64,000 bases of DNA. It comes from a virus. Under the pieces are notes generated by a model. That model was not told the origin of the DNA and did not search any database. It saw only the letters and a list, made by a program, of their open reading frames with translations. The stretch lies in IMG/VR virus record IMGVR_UViG_3300003322_000423, positions 1 through 64,000 of that record; one strand, written 5' to 3'. Positions 33,198 to 41,926 of the stretch are shown here, piece by piece. The number at the start of each line of letters is the position of its first letter. Within the stretch, counting starts at the first letter, position 1. Both the position numbers and the translations under genes were made by a program.

Positions 33198-34487
33198 TCA
33201 ATTTTTACGTCCCAGACGAATAGTGGTCACTCCATCTTTATCCGGCATGTATCCGAAAGGGTCTATAACGATAGACCCGGGAGGGAATGTCAAGTCTTTA
33301 TGATCTTCATGTTTAGCCCCTATGAAAAACACAGAAGCAGGTATGTTTTCAAAGTCATGTGATGTATCTGAATACACATGGGGGTCGTATACCGAGTGAA
33401 TCACATTCTTATCAACAAGTTGATTCTTGAGCAGTAACGCCGGAGACCCCAAAGTTAAATTGCTTTCCGGCTTGTAGGCCACACCTAAAATAACCACTGG
33501 GAGACTTGTAAGCTCTTGCCAGTCCTGCAACAGCTCTGCCAGCCACAGTGATTGATCCGTACGAGCCTGGGTGACAAACTCAAACGGGTTGGCGTGAAGT
33601 CTCAAGTCCTGTGCAAGCTGCTGCATAGCGATGTTGTCTCTTGGGTGACAACCTCCGCCATCCCCCATACCCCCATGCATGTAAGCACCGGAGGCAATCC
33701 GCTGGTCTGCGGCAGCAAGAGCCTGTGTGACTTCGTCTACATCAGCACCGGTCTTGTGGGCAATCTCCATAAGAGTATTGGCGAATACAATCTTCATGGA
33801 AATGAAGGTGTTGTAGCTGACTTTTGTAAGCTCAGCCGATTCCACGGACATTGGCCGTACGGGTCTGTCGTGAACAGTTCTATACAGATTTGTTACGGTT
33901 TCCAGTGCTTCTTCATCGCTGCCCCCGAGCAAAACAAATTCTGGATTTATGAAATCCCAATAAGTTGTCCCCATAGCGATAAAGAATGGGTTATATACAA
34001 ACTTGACATACTCATTGGTAAGCGGAAGGAGATGTTTATGCGAAGTACCTGGTAGCACAGTAGATATGACTACTAAGGTTATAGGTTTTTTAAGAGACTT
34101 AGCAGCATTACAGACGTCTCGTACAGCATTTACCAGATAGCTGTATTCAAAATCTCTGTACTCCCAGGCAGGGGGTTCTGTCTCTCCACCGAATTTAGGG
34201 CTGTGCGGGGTTTGGGCGGAAACAAAGACAACCGAACCGGACTGAAGCTGTGTGATTGCACCCATAACAGACCCATTCAAATTGATCCTGGGATCATCAT
34301 GATTTCGTTGTAACAGGCTTTGAATGTTGGCCTCCTGAAAAGGATCTACATCCCCGGACAAAATCTGTCCTGGTCTGTCAGATACATCATAGCCCTCAAT
34401 TACAATGTCTTCAGAGCTGTCATGAGCCAACGCTAATGCACAGGTCAAACCTAGTTTGCCAAGACCTATCCAACCTACGGTTGTCAT
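33198..34487 (-). CDS. Nucleotide-sugar 6-dehydrogenase family protein (UDP-Glc/GDP-Man type)
   Basis: The 429-residue protein starts MTTVGWIGLGKLGLTCALAL, a Rossmann NAD site. The middle has YNTFISMKIVFANTLMEIA, with the conserved Lys of the family, and GGMGDGGGCHPRDNIAM, holding the catalytic Cys of the GGxCxPxD motif. The C-terminal domain (VVILGVAYKPESNLTLGSPALLL) binds the nucleotide sugar. Known members oxidise UDP-glucose, UDP-ManNAc or GDP-mannose to uronic acids in two NAD-dependent steps. The exact substrate cannot be read here. It overlaps the methyltransferase gene by 4 bases. Confidence 0.88.
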   Translation of the reverse strand: MTTVGWIGLGKLGLTCALALAHDSSEDIVIEGYDVSDRPGQILSGDVDPFQEANIQSLLQRNHDDPRINLNGSVMGAITQLQSGSVVFVSAQTPHSPKFGGETEPPAWEYRDFEYSYLVNAVRDVCNAAKSLKKPITLVVISTVLPGTSHKHLLPLTNEYVKFVYNPFFIAMGTTYWDFINPEFVLLGGSDEEALETVTNLYRTVHDRPVRPMSVESAELTKVSYNTFISMKIVFANTLMEIAHKTGADVDEVTQALAAADQRIASGAYMHGGMGDGGGCHPRDNIAMQQLAQDLRLHANPFEFVTQARTDQSLWLAELLQDWQELTSLPVVILGVAYKPESNLTLGSPALLLKNQLVDKNVIHSVYDPHVYSDTSHDFENIPASVFFIGAKHEDHKDLTFPPGSIVIDPFGYMPDKDGVTTIRLGRKN

Positions 34488-35236
34488 AGTTCCTTCTTCC
34501 TAAGCACTGCGGCTAGATATCTAGAGTCATCCGTTATGTATTCGAATCTTTCTATAGTGAAAAGATCCCCAAACATTGTATCTAACTTTTCTCGGTTGTA
34601 CCAGTCTGCATAGAGTCCCACGGCATCAAACGCGCGGACAAAAGACATAAAGTTGGGATCAGCTTTTGTATTTGAGGGTGGCTCTGTGCCAACGTACTTA
34701 CGCCATCCTGTATCTGAGTACACCATTAGCCGGACTTCTCCACCCTTCCTAAGAAGTTCGTGTGCCCGTTCCATTATGTCTCGTGCCCATTCTATATGGT
34801 GAAGAACCCCATTACAGTAAAACACATCGAAAGACCTTTTTCGTGCGTTTAAAAACGGAGCCTCTCCAGATACTAAATAAGTTTGAACAGGGTTTTTCCC
34901 ATAGAGACCTAGGACTCTTGTACCTAGTTTAAGATTGTCTGTGCTCAAGTCTGCCAAGGATACTCTATTACCTGCAAGGGCTAATTCTAGAGAATCTACA
35001 GACATGCCGCAACCGAAGTCTAATATATCCTTGTCTGTTAAACTGTCCAGCCCCATGACTTCACGCCACAAGTTATTGTGGTTTCTCCAACCTGTATAGC
35101 GAGTCTCTCTCATGTTATCAACCATGATTTTAAAGTCTCGCTCTTCCATGTTCACCAACATAGAAGATCTGAAGTAGCCTACATCATCTACAGGCGGTGA
35201 TGACCACTCATGAACATGTCTCTCCCAAGAACTCAT
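34484..35236 (-). CDS. SAM-dependent methyltransferase (class I)
   Basis: The 250-residue protein has motif I DILDFGCGMSVDSLELAL (about residues 75-92), the acidic end of strand 2 in VSLADLST, and motif IV DVFYCNGVLHHIEWARD. The pattern matches small-molecule methyltransferases of the Methyltransf_11/25 type, frequent in sugar operons, where they O- or C-methylate sugars. DNA or protein substrates are less likely because there is no target-recognition domain. It overlaps both neighbours by 4 bases. Confidence 0.85.
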   Translation of the reverse strand: MSSWERHVHEWSSPPVDDVGYFRSSMLVNMEERDFKIMVDNMRETRYTGWRNHNNLWREVMGLDSLTDKDILDFGCGMSVDSLELALAGNRVSLADLSTDNLKLGTRVLGLYGKNPVQTYLVSGEAPFLNARKRSFDVFYCNGVLHHIEWARDIMERAHELLRKGGEVRLMVYSDTGWRKYVGTEPPSNTKADPNFMSFVRAFDAVGLYADWYNREKLDTMFGDLFTIERFEYITDDSRYLAAVLRKKEL

Positions 35237-35874
35237 AGATTTAGACCTCGTATCGTTTCCGTGTCTTTGTTTATCAAATTCTGAATCATGGGGCTGTAGT
35301 ACGACTGAGTGGTGTAATTAGATTGCCCCTCGTTCCAGATAGAATCGTTGTTCTGCCCGGATAGATCATATCTTCTATGGTCTATGTACGCTGGGACAGA
35401 CTGTATTGTGCCTGAGGCCCTCCCTATATCTTGCCAATACGTATCGCAGTGATTAGTGTATAAAGAAAAACCACCCACAGCATTTACAGCTTTTCGGCGT
35501 ACAGCCGGGAAACAGCATAAACCGGGAGAGTGTTGAGATTGCATATCTGCAACCATGACCGATGAATCAAGACCCTCTATAAGACGGTCCCAACCCACTG
35601 TGGTCATAATGGCGTCATCATTCCAAAGGAATAACCAGTCTCCGGTGGATCTTTCAGCTAATGCATTGTAATATAGATGTAAATTTCTGTACCCATATCG
35701 TTCTGGAGCGATCCAACAGGTGTTTGGATCTACTAGTCCTTCATATGTGTCTACGTCATCAGGGTCTAAACCTACACACACTTCAAATTGAGAGAGGGCT
35801 GTATTTCTTAAGGACGCTAAAGATTCTTGATATAAAGCGGGTCTACCACGAGTCGGAAGCAGAACTGAAATCAT
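35233..35874 (-). CDS. Family 2-like glycosyltransferase
   Basis: The ATG at 35874 overlaps the upstream TGA (ATGA), so MISVLLPTRGRPALYQES is taken as the start (213 residues). Residues 2-15 form the donor-site strand, and GDWLFLWNDDAIMTTVGW carries the acidic metal site (NDD in place of DxD). A central phrase HYLRR/YTNHCDTYWQDIG fits the acceptor side. It is soluble. It probably transfers one sugar of the product made by this operon. Confidence 0.8.
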   Translation of the reverse strand: MISVLLPTRGRPALYQESLASLRNTALSQFEVCVGLDPDDVDTYEGLVDPNTCWIAPERYGYRNLHLYYNALAERSTGDWLFLWNDDAIMTTVGWDRLIEGLDSSVMVADMQSQHSPGLCCFPAVRRKAVNAVGGFSLYTNHCDTYWQDIGRASGTIQSVPAYIDHRRYDLSGQNNDSIWNEGQSNYTTQSYYSPMIQNLINKDTETIRGLNL

Positions 35875-36887
35875 AATAACCACTCCGGGTGCTCTCTGGT
35901 CCAAAATACAGTCTTTGCTAGAGAGTCTTCAAAAGGCATAGGGTGATGCCAGTAAAGCTCTCTACGTATTTTGCTTCCGTCCAGCGCATATCTGAGGTCG
36001 TGACCCGGTCTGGACGAATGAAAATCCACCCGGTTTATAAGGGGCTGTACCCCAAGTATGTTAGCTATTATTTCCACCATTTCATCGTTGGCCACTTCCC
36101 TTTCACCAACGATGTTGTACCTGTCCGGCCGCTCAAATCCAGCTTTGTACTTAGCAGGTAAATGGTTGTTAGAAAGAGTCAGCCACGCATCTGCTAAATT
36201 ACGAGCATGCAAATAAAACCTAGAACCTGCCACACCTTCGGGACTTGCATGTACTTTAACAGATTTGCCAGCAAGTAGGTTTTTTATAATCAATGGGATG
36301 AACTTTTCTGAAGACTGCATCTCTCCAAAAATGTTCATGGTGTTGGTGATGACAACAGGAATATCATACGTACGCCAGTAACTATATGCTATGGCTTCCT
36401 GAGCTGCCTTGCTGGCACTGTACGGGTTGGATGGTTGTATGGTAGACCATTCGGTGTGTTGTACACCTTCAGAAGCCGGACCGTATACTTCATCTGTAGA
36501 CATTTGTAGAAACAAGGTAGGACCGACCTGACGGGCAAAGTCCAGAAGATTAGTCATAAGGGATACATTATTTTGAATGAATGGTCCGGGTTCGTATATA
36601 GACCGGTCCACGTGAGACTCTGAGGCTACATTCCAGATCTCATCTATACGGCCTATCCGGGAAGTAGTAGGCTGGTCTATGGGGGCTGTCAAATCCAGCA
36701 TGATGACGGATACACGCCTTGCCCAATCTTCGTTACCTTCCAGGGCGGAGGCTATACGGTCGTTTTTACCCTGGTGTGTAAACGTTACAGGGCAAATCAG
36801 TTCCCAGTCGGTGTTTACCAGGACATGTCGCAAGACGTGGGAGCCTACGAATCCCCCGGCCCCTGTCAGGAAAATTCGTTTAGTCAC
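35871..36887 (-). CDS. NAD-dependent nucleotide-sugar dehydratase/epimerase (RmlB-like)
   Basis: A 338-residue extended SDR enzyme. The NAD motif is FLTGAGGFVGSHVLRHVL. The catalytic region has MSTDEVYG and the YSASKAAQE (YxxxK) motif. ESHVDRSIYEPGPFIQNN and RPGHDLRYALDGSKIRREL are strongly reminiscent of dTDP-glucose 4,6-dehydratase, including the STDE segment with its catalytic Asp-Glu. It would make a 4-keto-6-deoxy sugar nucleotide. No RmlA, C or D is seen, so other steps must use host enzymes or genes outside the window. Confidence 0.85.
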   Translation of the reverse strand: MTKRIFLTGAGGFVGSHVLRHVLVNTDWELICPVTFTHQGKNDRIASALEGNEDWARRVSVIMLDLTAPIDQPTTSRIGRIDEIWNVASESHVDRSIYEPGPFIQNNVSLMTNLLDFARQVGPTLFLQMSTDEVYGPASEGVQHTEWSTIQPSNPYSASKAAQEAIAYSYWRTYDIPVVITNTMNIFGEMQSSEKFIPLIIKNLLAGKSVKVHASPEGVAGSRFYLHARNLADAWLTLSNNHLPAKYKAGFERPDRYNIVGEREVANDEMVEIIANILGVQPLINRVDFHSSRPGHDLRYALDGSKIRRELYWHHPMPFEDSLAKTVFWTREHPEWLL

Positions 36888-37908
36888 TGAAAAGTACCTT
36901 TTCCCACTCGCCTATGTGATCCTCTAGAATCTGAGTCCTGGCCCATGCCTTGGCATTCTGACCTATCTCATTTCTCATGGCCTCATCGTTGACAAGGGCA
37001 TTAAGATACTTGGCCCATTCGTGGTCCCGCTTTACAAGGAATCCTGTCTCGCCGTGTTTAATAATACGAGCATAAGGGCCAGAGTCAGCGGCGACTGTAG
37101 GTATTCCGAGTGCAGAGTTTTCGAGGAATTTAAGATGAGACTTAGATTGATTGAAGAGGTGGTGCCGCAGGGGGATGACTCCGATGTCATAATCAATCGC
37201 CTTCCAGTATTCTTCTACACTAGGAATCCAGCCAGCAGCGCTCACCTGGTCCACAGGAAGCCCTAATTGGACCTGGGCCTGAGCTAGGTGACCACCTATG
37301 AGACGGAACGGCATACCGCTACGCTTCAGGTATCGGGAGATATGTGGGCCGTCAGCAGCCCAGTCCATTCCATGTGTACCTGATCCACCCCAACCAATTG
37401 TGAGTTCATCCCTGTGCGGGCGCTCCCAGTCCAGCACCCACCTAGGGATGTAGTTTGGAACGACGTGAACGTTATCGTTCCACTTACCCAAAAGATCTGC
37501 CAGAGGCTCTGTAGAACATGTAACAGCGTCGGCTAGAGCAATGTTGCGCCGTAAATTGGACTGTACATTGTGACGGTGGCCCTCATCATCTATACCATTG
37601 ATGAACCAGCGGAAAGCATCCCCGTTTGTTACATCTATGTTCCATAGATCGTCGTCCAGCTCAAAAACCATACGAGGACGTTCCTTTTTTACTCCGATGT
37701 AAAACCAGAGATCCGATGGACCGTCCTTGCATACTCGCTGCCCTATTAAAGTTTTAGGGAGTTTACTTTCATCAGATGATAACTTGACATCATGTCCGGT
37801 TACATAGCCTAGTTCGGAAGCCAGTGCGTCAAGAGGTTGCATTATACGTAGAGTGCCACACCCTGTCTTATCTGCTAACCAGCCGAATGCGTCGAGTTTT
37901 TCAGTCAT
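36880..37908 (-). CDS. GT-B fold glycosyltransferase (family 4-like)
   Basis: 342 residues. The C-terminal half has the family 4 signature: YDIGVIPLRHHLFNQSKSHLKFLENSALGIPTVAADSGPYARIIKHGETGFLV, with two Glu residues about seven apart at the donor site (split here as KFLE and HGE). The N-terminus CGTLRIMQPLDAL fits an acceptor domain. Unlike the other three, it uses the GT-B fold and probably another donor. It overlaps both neighbours by 8 bases. Confidence 0.85.
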   Translation of the reverse strand: MTEKLDAFGWLADKTGCGTLRIMQPLDALASELGYVTGHDVKLSSDESKLPKTLIGQRVCKDGPSDLWFYIGVKKERPRMVFELDDDLWNIDVTNGDAFRWFINGIDDEGHRHNVQSNLRRNIALADAVTCSTEPLADLLGKWNDNVHVVPNYIPRWVLDWERPHRDELTIGWGGSGTHGMDWAADGPHISRYLKRSGMPFRLIGGHLAQAQVQLGLPVDQVSAAGWIPSVEEYWKAIDYDIGVIPLRHHLFNQSKSHLKFLENSALGIPTVAADSGPYARIIKHGETGFLVKRDHEWAKYLNALVNDEAMRNEIGQNAKAWARTQILEDHIGEWEKVLFSD

Positions 37909-38440
37909 TTAGAAGCCATTTCTGAAAGTGTTCATCTGAATATTCCTGACCAGGTTTCCAGTCTTTTAATCGGTCACGGTGGTATCGAAACTTCTTAGAC
38001 TCGACGTCATATACGTTGGGTAGAGTTTGTAAGAGATCGAAATTATAGGCGGAAATATCCCGGTCATGTCCTGCCCCTGCCCCAGACCTGATATTTTCCG
38101 GTATACCTCCCCATACCCCATAGCGCTCCTTGGAAGCGCATGCAAACTCAAGACATTGGAGACGGATCGGACAGTCAAAACAAACGTCAGCAGCGATAGC
38201 AGACGGCTTGGTATCTCCGGGACAGTGCCATAGATCTTTGGACAGCTCACCTGCTTTTACCTTCTTTGCGCATAGAGCTTCCGACCAATCCACATCGACC
38301 GCAGAGCCTTTTATGAATCTCTCCATAAGTCTGGAGATTTCACGTTCAACTCTGCGGCGGTTTTCTTCTGGGCCTACGTATTCAACTAGGTCATCAAAGA
38401 ATACGTCTTCCCCATACTCCAGCTCATCCCAATCTGACAT
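37901..38440 (-). CDS. whiB-like: WhiB-like iron-sulfur transcription factor
   Basis: The start MSDWDELEYG at 38440 overlaps the primase stop (TGATG) and has GAGG upstream. The 179-residue protein carries the Wbl pattern: Cys in SEALCAKK, then CFDCPIRLQC (C-x2-C-x5-C) and the GVWGG turn with following basic PENIR. Four Cys would hold a 4Fe-4S cluster, and such proteins bind the primary sigma factor. It is longer than typical WhiB (about 90-130), with N-terminal acidic and C-terminal basic extensions. It may switch host or phage promoters during infection. Confidence 0.88.
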   Translation of the reverse strand: MSDWDELEYGEDVFFDDLVEYVGPEENRRRVEREISRLMERFIKGSAVDVDWSEALCAKKVKAGELSKDLWHCPGDTKPSAIAADVCFDCPIRLQCLEFACASKERYGVWGGIPENIRSGAGAGHDRDISAYNFDLLQTLPNVYDVESKKFRYHRDRLKDWKPGQEYSDEHFQKWLLND

Positions 38441-40830
38441 CAGATCCTCAGCATGTTCGTGATCTCGATATCCAGGAATGTCATACGTCCGCGTTCCATG
38501 TCCCAACGCCAGCGGTCCTTGTACTTGCCTTCACGCACATCGGTCCATATGGACTTGGACGACGGAGGACGACCGCTTGAATAATGATCGTCATACCAGT
38601 CGCGGAATGCCTTGTAGAGTACCGTTCCGTCTTTCTTGCCCCCCACAGATTCCTCTGTGCACTGGTTCATGAAGATAAGGAAAGGGTCGTTCTCTTCCAA
38701 CATCATAATGGCATCGAGAGCCAGATCAATAGGCACATCGAGACCGTTTTCAAGATAGTCACGAGTACCCTCTAATATCCAGTTAAGGATACCGGATGAT
38801 TCTCTTTTGGTCAAGTAGTTGAATGGTGTCGAATGGTGGGGTGATGTAAATGAGTCCCATTGTTCTGAAGTAGGCTCCACAGACCATCTAACCGGTCGGA
38901 ACCTTCTAACGATTGAACGATCTGTAGGCAAATCGGGCATGTGGTTGGTTCTAAAATGGAGAGTAAATTTTGGGGTGTATTCCCAGGGGTTGACATTCTT
39001 GGCCTCCGCCTTGATGGCACCACCACCAGTCACATCCTTTAGTAGGGCCGTGTCCATCTTCTGATTGTCATTCAGCTCGTCAACTAGGACGATTCGTTTT
39101 CCTTCGAACGATGCGATGTCTGCCGGAATTCGGTTGCTGTTGCTCTTGCGTACGAACGAATCACGCTGACCGGTGGTAGAGTATTCCCCCAGTACATGAG
39201 CGCAACAATCCAGGAACACACCCTTACCGTTACCACCAGAACCAATATGAAGCGCGAAAATCTGGTCACGGACTTCTCCAATCATTGTAAGACCCATGAG
39301 CCGCTGTAGATACCTACGGTGCTCGGGATTGGGCTGAGTCATTTCCAGAAAACGTAGCCATTCCGGACATTGAGCTGTCGGGTCATAGGTCACGTTGGAA
39401 ATGTTGGTACACATATAGGTGCGGTTGTGTGGGTGTAAAGCGCCTGTACGTATATCTACTACACCGTTTGCTACATTCAGAATATACGGGTCGATATCAA
39501 AATCGTCACCGGTTGTCCAGAGTGCCTCACGGCCCTTTAGAATCAAAGAGGTGGCAGTAATTTTTCCTGCAAATCGCTGCTTGGCTGACCATTCGAGGAA
39601 GACTTGCCGATAAGTTTTCGGAGTTGATTTTGATTTGCTAAGCTCAGCAGGAGGGCAAGTGCCAGGGTTGTAAAACAAAGCTTCCGTGTTAGGGATTTTA
39701 GTGATGACATCTTCTACCAGACTTAGAATTCGGCCCTCTCGGGCTGGTACCCATTTCTTTTTGTCAAAGGTGTAAAACTTTTCCCGGTCGGGATCATAGC
39801 GAATGTCTGATCCTTTCCAGAACACGACCCGGTTGGCGTTACCGATGTCGTCCATCTGGAACGTCTCGATAATGTCTCTGTCATCTGACAGGGCATCGTC
39901 TAGCGGATCGGGGTTTTCATCTGCTGCTCGTCGTCCGCTATCGATAGCCAGTATGGCTCGGTCACGGGGATGATGTCCGGCTGTTGCAGCGTCTTCCAGA
40001 AGTCTCTGGGCTTCGTCATCGTCCAAGACGCCATGGAAGCACAAAGAGAACAGAACACGTGCAGCCGTGTACAGATAAGTGTTCTGGTGCCCGTTGGGGG
40101 CTGTACGGATTTTTCCTGTCCAATAGTCGACAGTCTTTTGAATCTGTTCGCTAAGAGGTTCTGAAATGGCCTCGGGGTTGTAGTCCTGTCGCTCTACTTG
40201 ACGAAGATTGCGGCTTCCCTCTGACCACTTGAACTGGGCCTGGTGATTGAAGATGGCGTCTCTGAGCCACTTAGGTGCAGGCTTGGCGTCTTGAGTATCT
40301 TCAAAATCATAACCAGGGGTTGGAGGGACAAGGTGGTATCCACCTTCACCTTTGATATCGATACCGGGCCATAGGCGCCCTGAAATAGCGTGAACATCAA
40401 AGTTAGGCAGTTCAAATATGAAGTGCTTGCCACCCGCAGGGGTGGTGTTGGTTTCCGTGTCCAGCGGGTCATCAGGGTACTGCTCTGACAATTCTTGAAA
40501 AGACACATCCCCGCCATTACGGGGATCATAATCGAACACAAAAACCCCGCTGGTGCGGCCAGTGGCCACAGCGAGGTGCATATCTGGGGTTTCTCTAACC
40601 CACTGCTCTATGACACCTAAATCATCCGTAGCGGCGTAGAAGCCATGACAACGGGAGTACGGGTCATTCATGCATGCACAATTGGAGCGATGTTCTGGAG
40701 AACTCTCTCCCCGGCAAGCGTCACAGTTGGGGAAGGGTATTTTGTTAGAGGAAATGCCGAAGACCTTACGCCCGCGAGCGATAAGGTCTCTAGCAGCCTC
40801 TACTAATGCTTCCTGGTAGTCACTACTCAC
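38440..40830 (-). CDS. Primase-polymerase/D5-like helicase
   Basis: 796 residues from a GTG at 40830 (AAAGG upstream). The N-terminal AEP-type primase has VFVFDYDPRNGG (metal DxD), PAGGKHFIFEL and GIDIKGEGGYHLVPP. Cys residues near the start (CDACRGE, CACM, C) may bind zinc. The C-terminal half is the D5_N region plus an SF3 helicase: Walker A HIGSGGNGKGVFLD, Walker B KRIVLVDELND, and sensor-type FRTNHMPDLP with an arginine finger in RSIVRRFRPVRW. It initiates replication by unwinding and priming. It heads the leftward operon, so replication and sugar genes share a transcript. Confidence 0.92.
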   Translation of the reverse strand: MSSDYQEALVEAARDLIARGRKVFGISSNKIPFPNCDACRGESSPEHRSNCACMNDPYSRCHGFYAATDDLGVIEQWVRETPDMHLAVATGRTSGVFVFDYDPRNGGDVSFQELSEQYPDDPLDTETNTTPAGGKHFIFELPNFDVHAISGRLWPGIDIKGEGGYHLVPPTPGYDFEDTQDAKPAPKWLRDAIFNHQAQFKWSEGSRNLRQVERQDYNPEAISEPLSEQIQKTVDYWTGKIRTAPNGHQNTYLYTAARVLFSLCFHGVLDDDEAQRLLEDAATAGHHPRDRAILAIDSGRRAADENPDPLDDALSDDRDIIETFQMDDIGNANRVVFWKGSDIRYDPDREKFYTFDKKKWVPAREGRILSLVEDVITKIPNTEALFYNPGTCPPAELSKSKSTPKTYRQVFLEWSAKQRFAGKITATSLILKGREALWTTGDDFDIDPYILNVANGVVDIRTGALHPHNRTYMCTNISNVTYDPTAQCPEWLRFLEMTQPNPEHRRYLQRLMGLTMIGEVRDQIFALHIGSGGNGKGVFLDCCAHVLGEYSTTGQRDSFVRKSNSNRIPADIASFEGKRIVLVDELNDNQKMDTALLKDVTGGGAIKAEAKNVNPWEYTPKFTLHFRTNHMPDLPTDRSIVRRFRPVRWSVEPTSEQWDSFTSPHHSTPFNYLTKRESSGILNWILEGTRDYLENGLDVPIDLALDAIMMLEENDPFLIFMNQCTEESVGGKKDGTVLYKAFRDWYDDHYSSGRPPSSKSIWTDVREGKYKDRWRWDMERGRMTFLDIEITNMLRI

Positions 40831-40876
40831 ACAACCAGCCTTTCAGAGTAGAGGCATTAATCAAGTCAGATGGATC

Positions 40877-40905
40877 ATCTTAGCATGGTTCCCGATAGTT
40901 TGCAA
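40877..40905 (-). promoter_or_regulatory. Promoter of the primase-WhiB-glycosylation operon
   Basis: Read leftward: TTGCAA (40900-40905), a 17-bp spacer, TAAGAT (40877-40882) with TG at the extended -10 position. It is the only good promoter seen before the overlapping genes from 40830 to 31054. Confidence 0.75.
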
Positions 40906-41523
40906 CTAGAAGATTAAACACCAGTAACCGCCGTATCCACCTATACCCACTCTGTTTACACCTGTAGGAATCATGGAAGGGTCTGGCTGTCCGCTGGCTG
41001 ACATGGAACACACCGGATCTCCGACAACTCCCCTAGCAGCCATCCTTTGGGCAGCAAGTACCGCTGTACGTGAGGTATACCACTCAGTGGTTGCACCTGT
41101 CGCACTCGCAGGAGGCGTGGTAGAGGTGGTCGGTACCGAAGTCGTAGGTGTCGATTTCGGGATTGCAGTCGGTACAGGCACCGCAGGCGTCCCAGTCTTC
41201 GGGGTCGACGGCGCCACAGGTTTCGGAGAGACAGGTGAAGTAGTAGGTGTCACAGACACAGGGCTCTTCGTGGGTTTCGGCTTGTGAGGCTTCTTCGTTG
41301 CTGATGGCTTCACCTGCTTGGGTAAAAGATCGTGAGGTATAAACGGATCAGGGGCCTGACCTGAATACGTCGGGCGTTCAGGTTTGTCCGCCTTGACCTG
41401 AACAGTAGCACCTGCTACCACAAACGCCAATAGGGACCCGGCAAATAGAACCAAGGTCCCTACTGCGGCTATGATCTTAGGAAAGACCTGGACCCGCAGT
41501 GGCTTGCGGTAATGTGGCTGCAT
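40906..41523 (-). CDS. Membrane-anchored Thr/Pro-rich surface protein (205 aa)
   Basis: MQPHYRKPLR is followed by a transmembrane helix (about residues 15-40, IIAAVGTLVLFAGSLLAFVVAGATV). A long Pro/Thr/Lys linker follows (KPHKPKPTKSP..PTTSVPTTSTT), then a C-terminal small domain (MAARGVVGDPVCSMSASGQ..GGYGGYWCLIF) with two Cys. The layout suggests display outside the membrane across the thick wall. The C-terminal phrase resembles small secreted actinobacterial domains, but I cannot name it. The start overlaps the upstream gene by 47 bases, so it may lie further in. Confidence 0.65.
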   Translation of the reverse strand: MQPHYRKPLRVQVFPKIIAAVGTLVLFAGSLLAFVVAGATVQVKADKPERPTYSGQAPDPFIPHDLLPKQVKPSATKKPHKPKPTKSPVSVTPTTSPVSPKPVAPSTPKTGTPAVPVPTAIPKSTPTTSVPTTSTTPPASATGATTEWYTSRTAVLAAQRMAARGVVGDPVCSMSASGQPDPSMIPTGVNRVGIGGYGGYWCLIF

Positions 41524-41860
41524 AATTTATCACTACCGTGTCATCATTAGAGGTTATGAGAGATATCAAATCATCGGCCATCACATTGTTTCGGGAGTCT
41601 ATTATCTCTCCGGTGAAAGACCCGGCTTCTTTGTGCATCTGAACAAACAAGGGTTTGGGGGCCGTCTTCAGCCATTGGACTATGTTGGTTCGCAGAGTGT
41701 ATTCAGGGTCGGACTCGGAAAAGAAATCGCTTTCAGGTACTTCCACCCGAGCGAGTTTGAATGTCTGGGTCACTTTGATACCGAAGCCAAGATCGAGAAT
41801 TGCTGTGACCGTGTTGGTGTTTAGAAGGCGGGTTACTTTTTCCACGCGATAATAGTACAT
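41477..41860 (-). CDS. Hypothetical protein on a leaderless transcript (127 aa)
   Basis: MYYYRVEKVT..TAGPGLS is beta-rich with strands such as TVTAILDLGFGIKVTQTFKLARVEV and an acidic middle. The predicted -10 box (41867-41872) ends only 7 bases before this ATG, so the mRNA would begin at or next to the start codon. No ribosome site is present, in line with leaderless translation, which actinobacteria use often. Similar small proteins are frequent in actinophages near DNA metabolism genes. Function unknown. Confidence 0.65.
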   Translation of the reverse strand: MYYYRVEKVTRLLNTNTVTAILDLGFGIKVTQTFKLARVEVPESDFFSESDPEYTLRTNIVQWLKTAPKPLFVQMHKEAGSFTGEIIDSRNNVMADDLISLITSNDDTVVINYAATLPQATAGPGLS

Positions 41861-41866
41861 AGTCGG

Positions 41867-41896
41867 ATTATACCTAAACAACAGGGTCCCAGTCAA
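41867..41896 (-). promoter_or_regulatory. Promoter giving a leaderless mRNA
   Basis: Read leftward: TTGACT (41891-41896), an 18-bp spacer, TATAAT (41867-41872). The -35 box lies inside the terminator hairpin of the upstream gene (41883-41911). Confidence 0.7.
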
Positions 41897-41911
41897 AGCG
41901 ACTGGGACCCT
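41883..41911 (-). terminator. Terminator of the Rpf-M23 gene
   Basis: A 12-bp perfect stem AGGGTCCCAGTC/GACTGGGACCCT with a 5-nt loop, 15 bases beyond the stop at 41927. Confidence 0.85.
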
Positions 41912-41926
41912 TCTATTCTTTATCTA

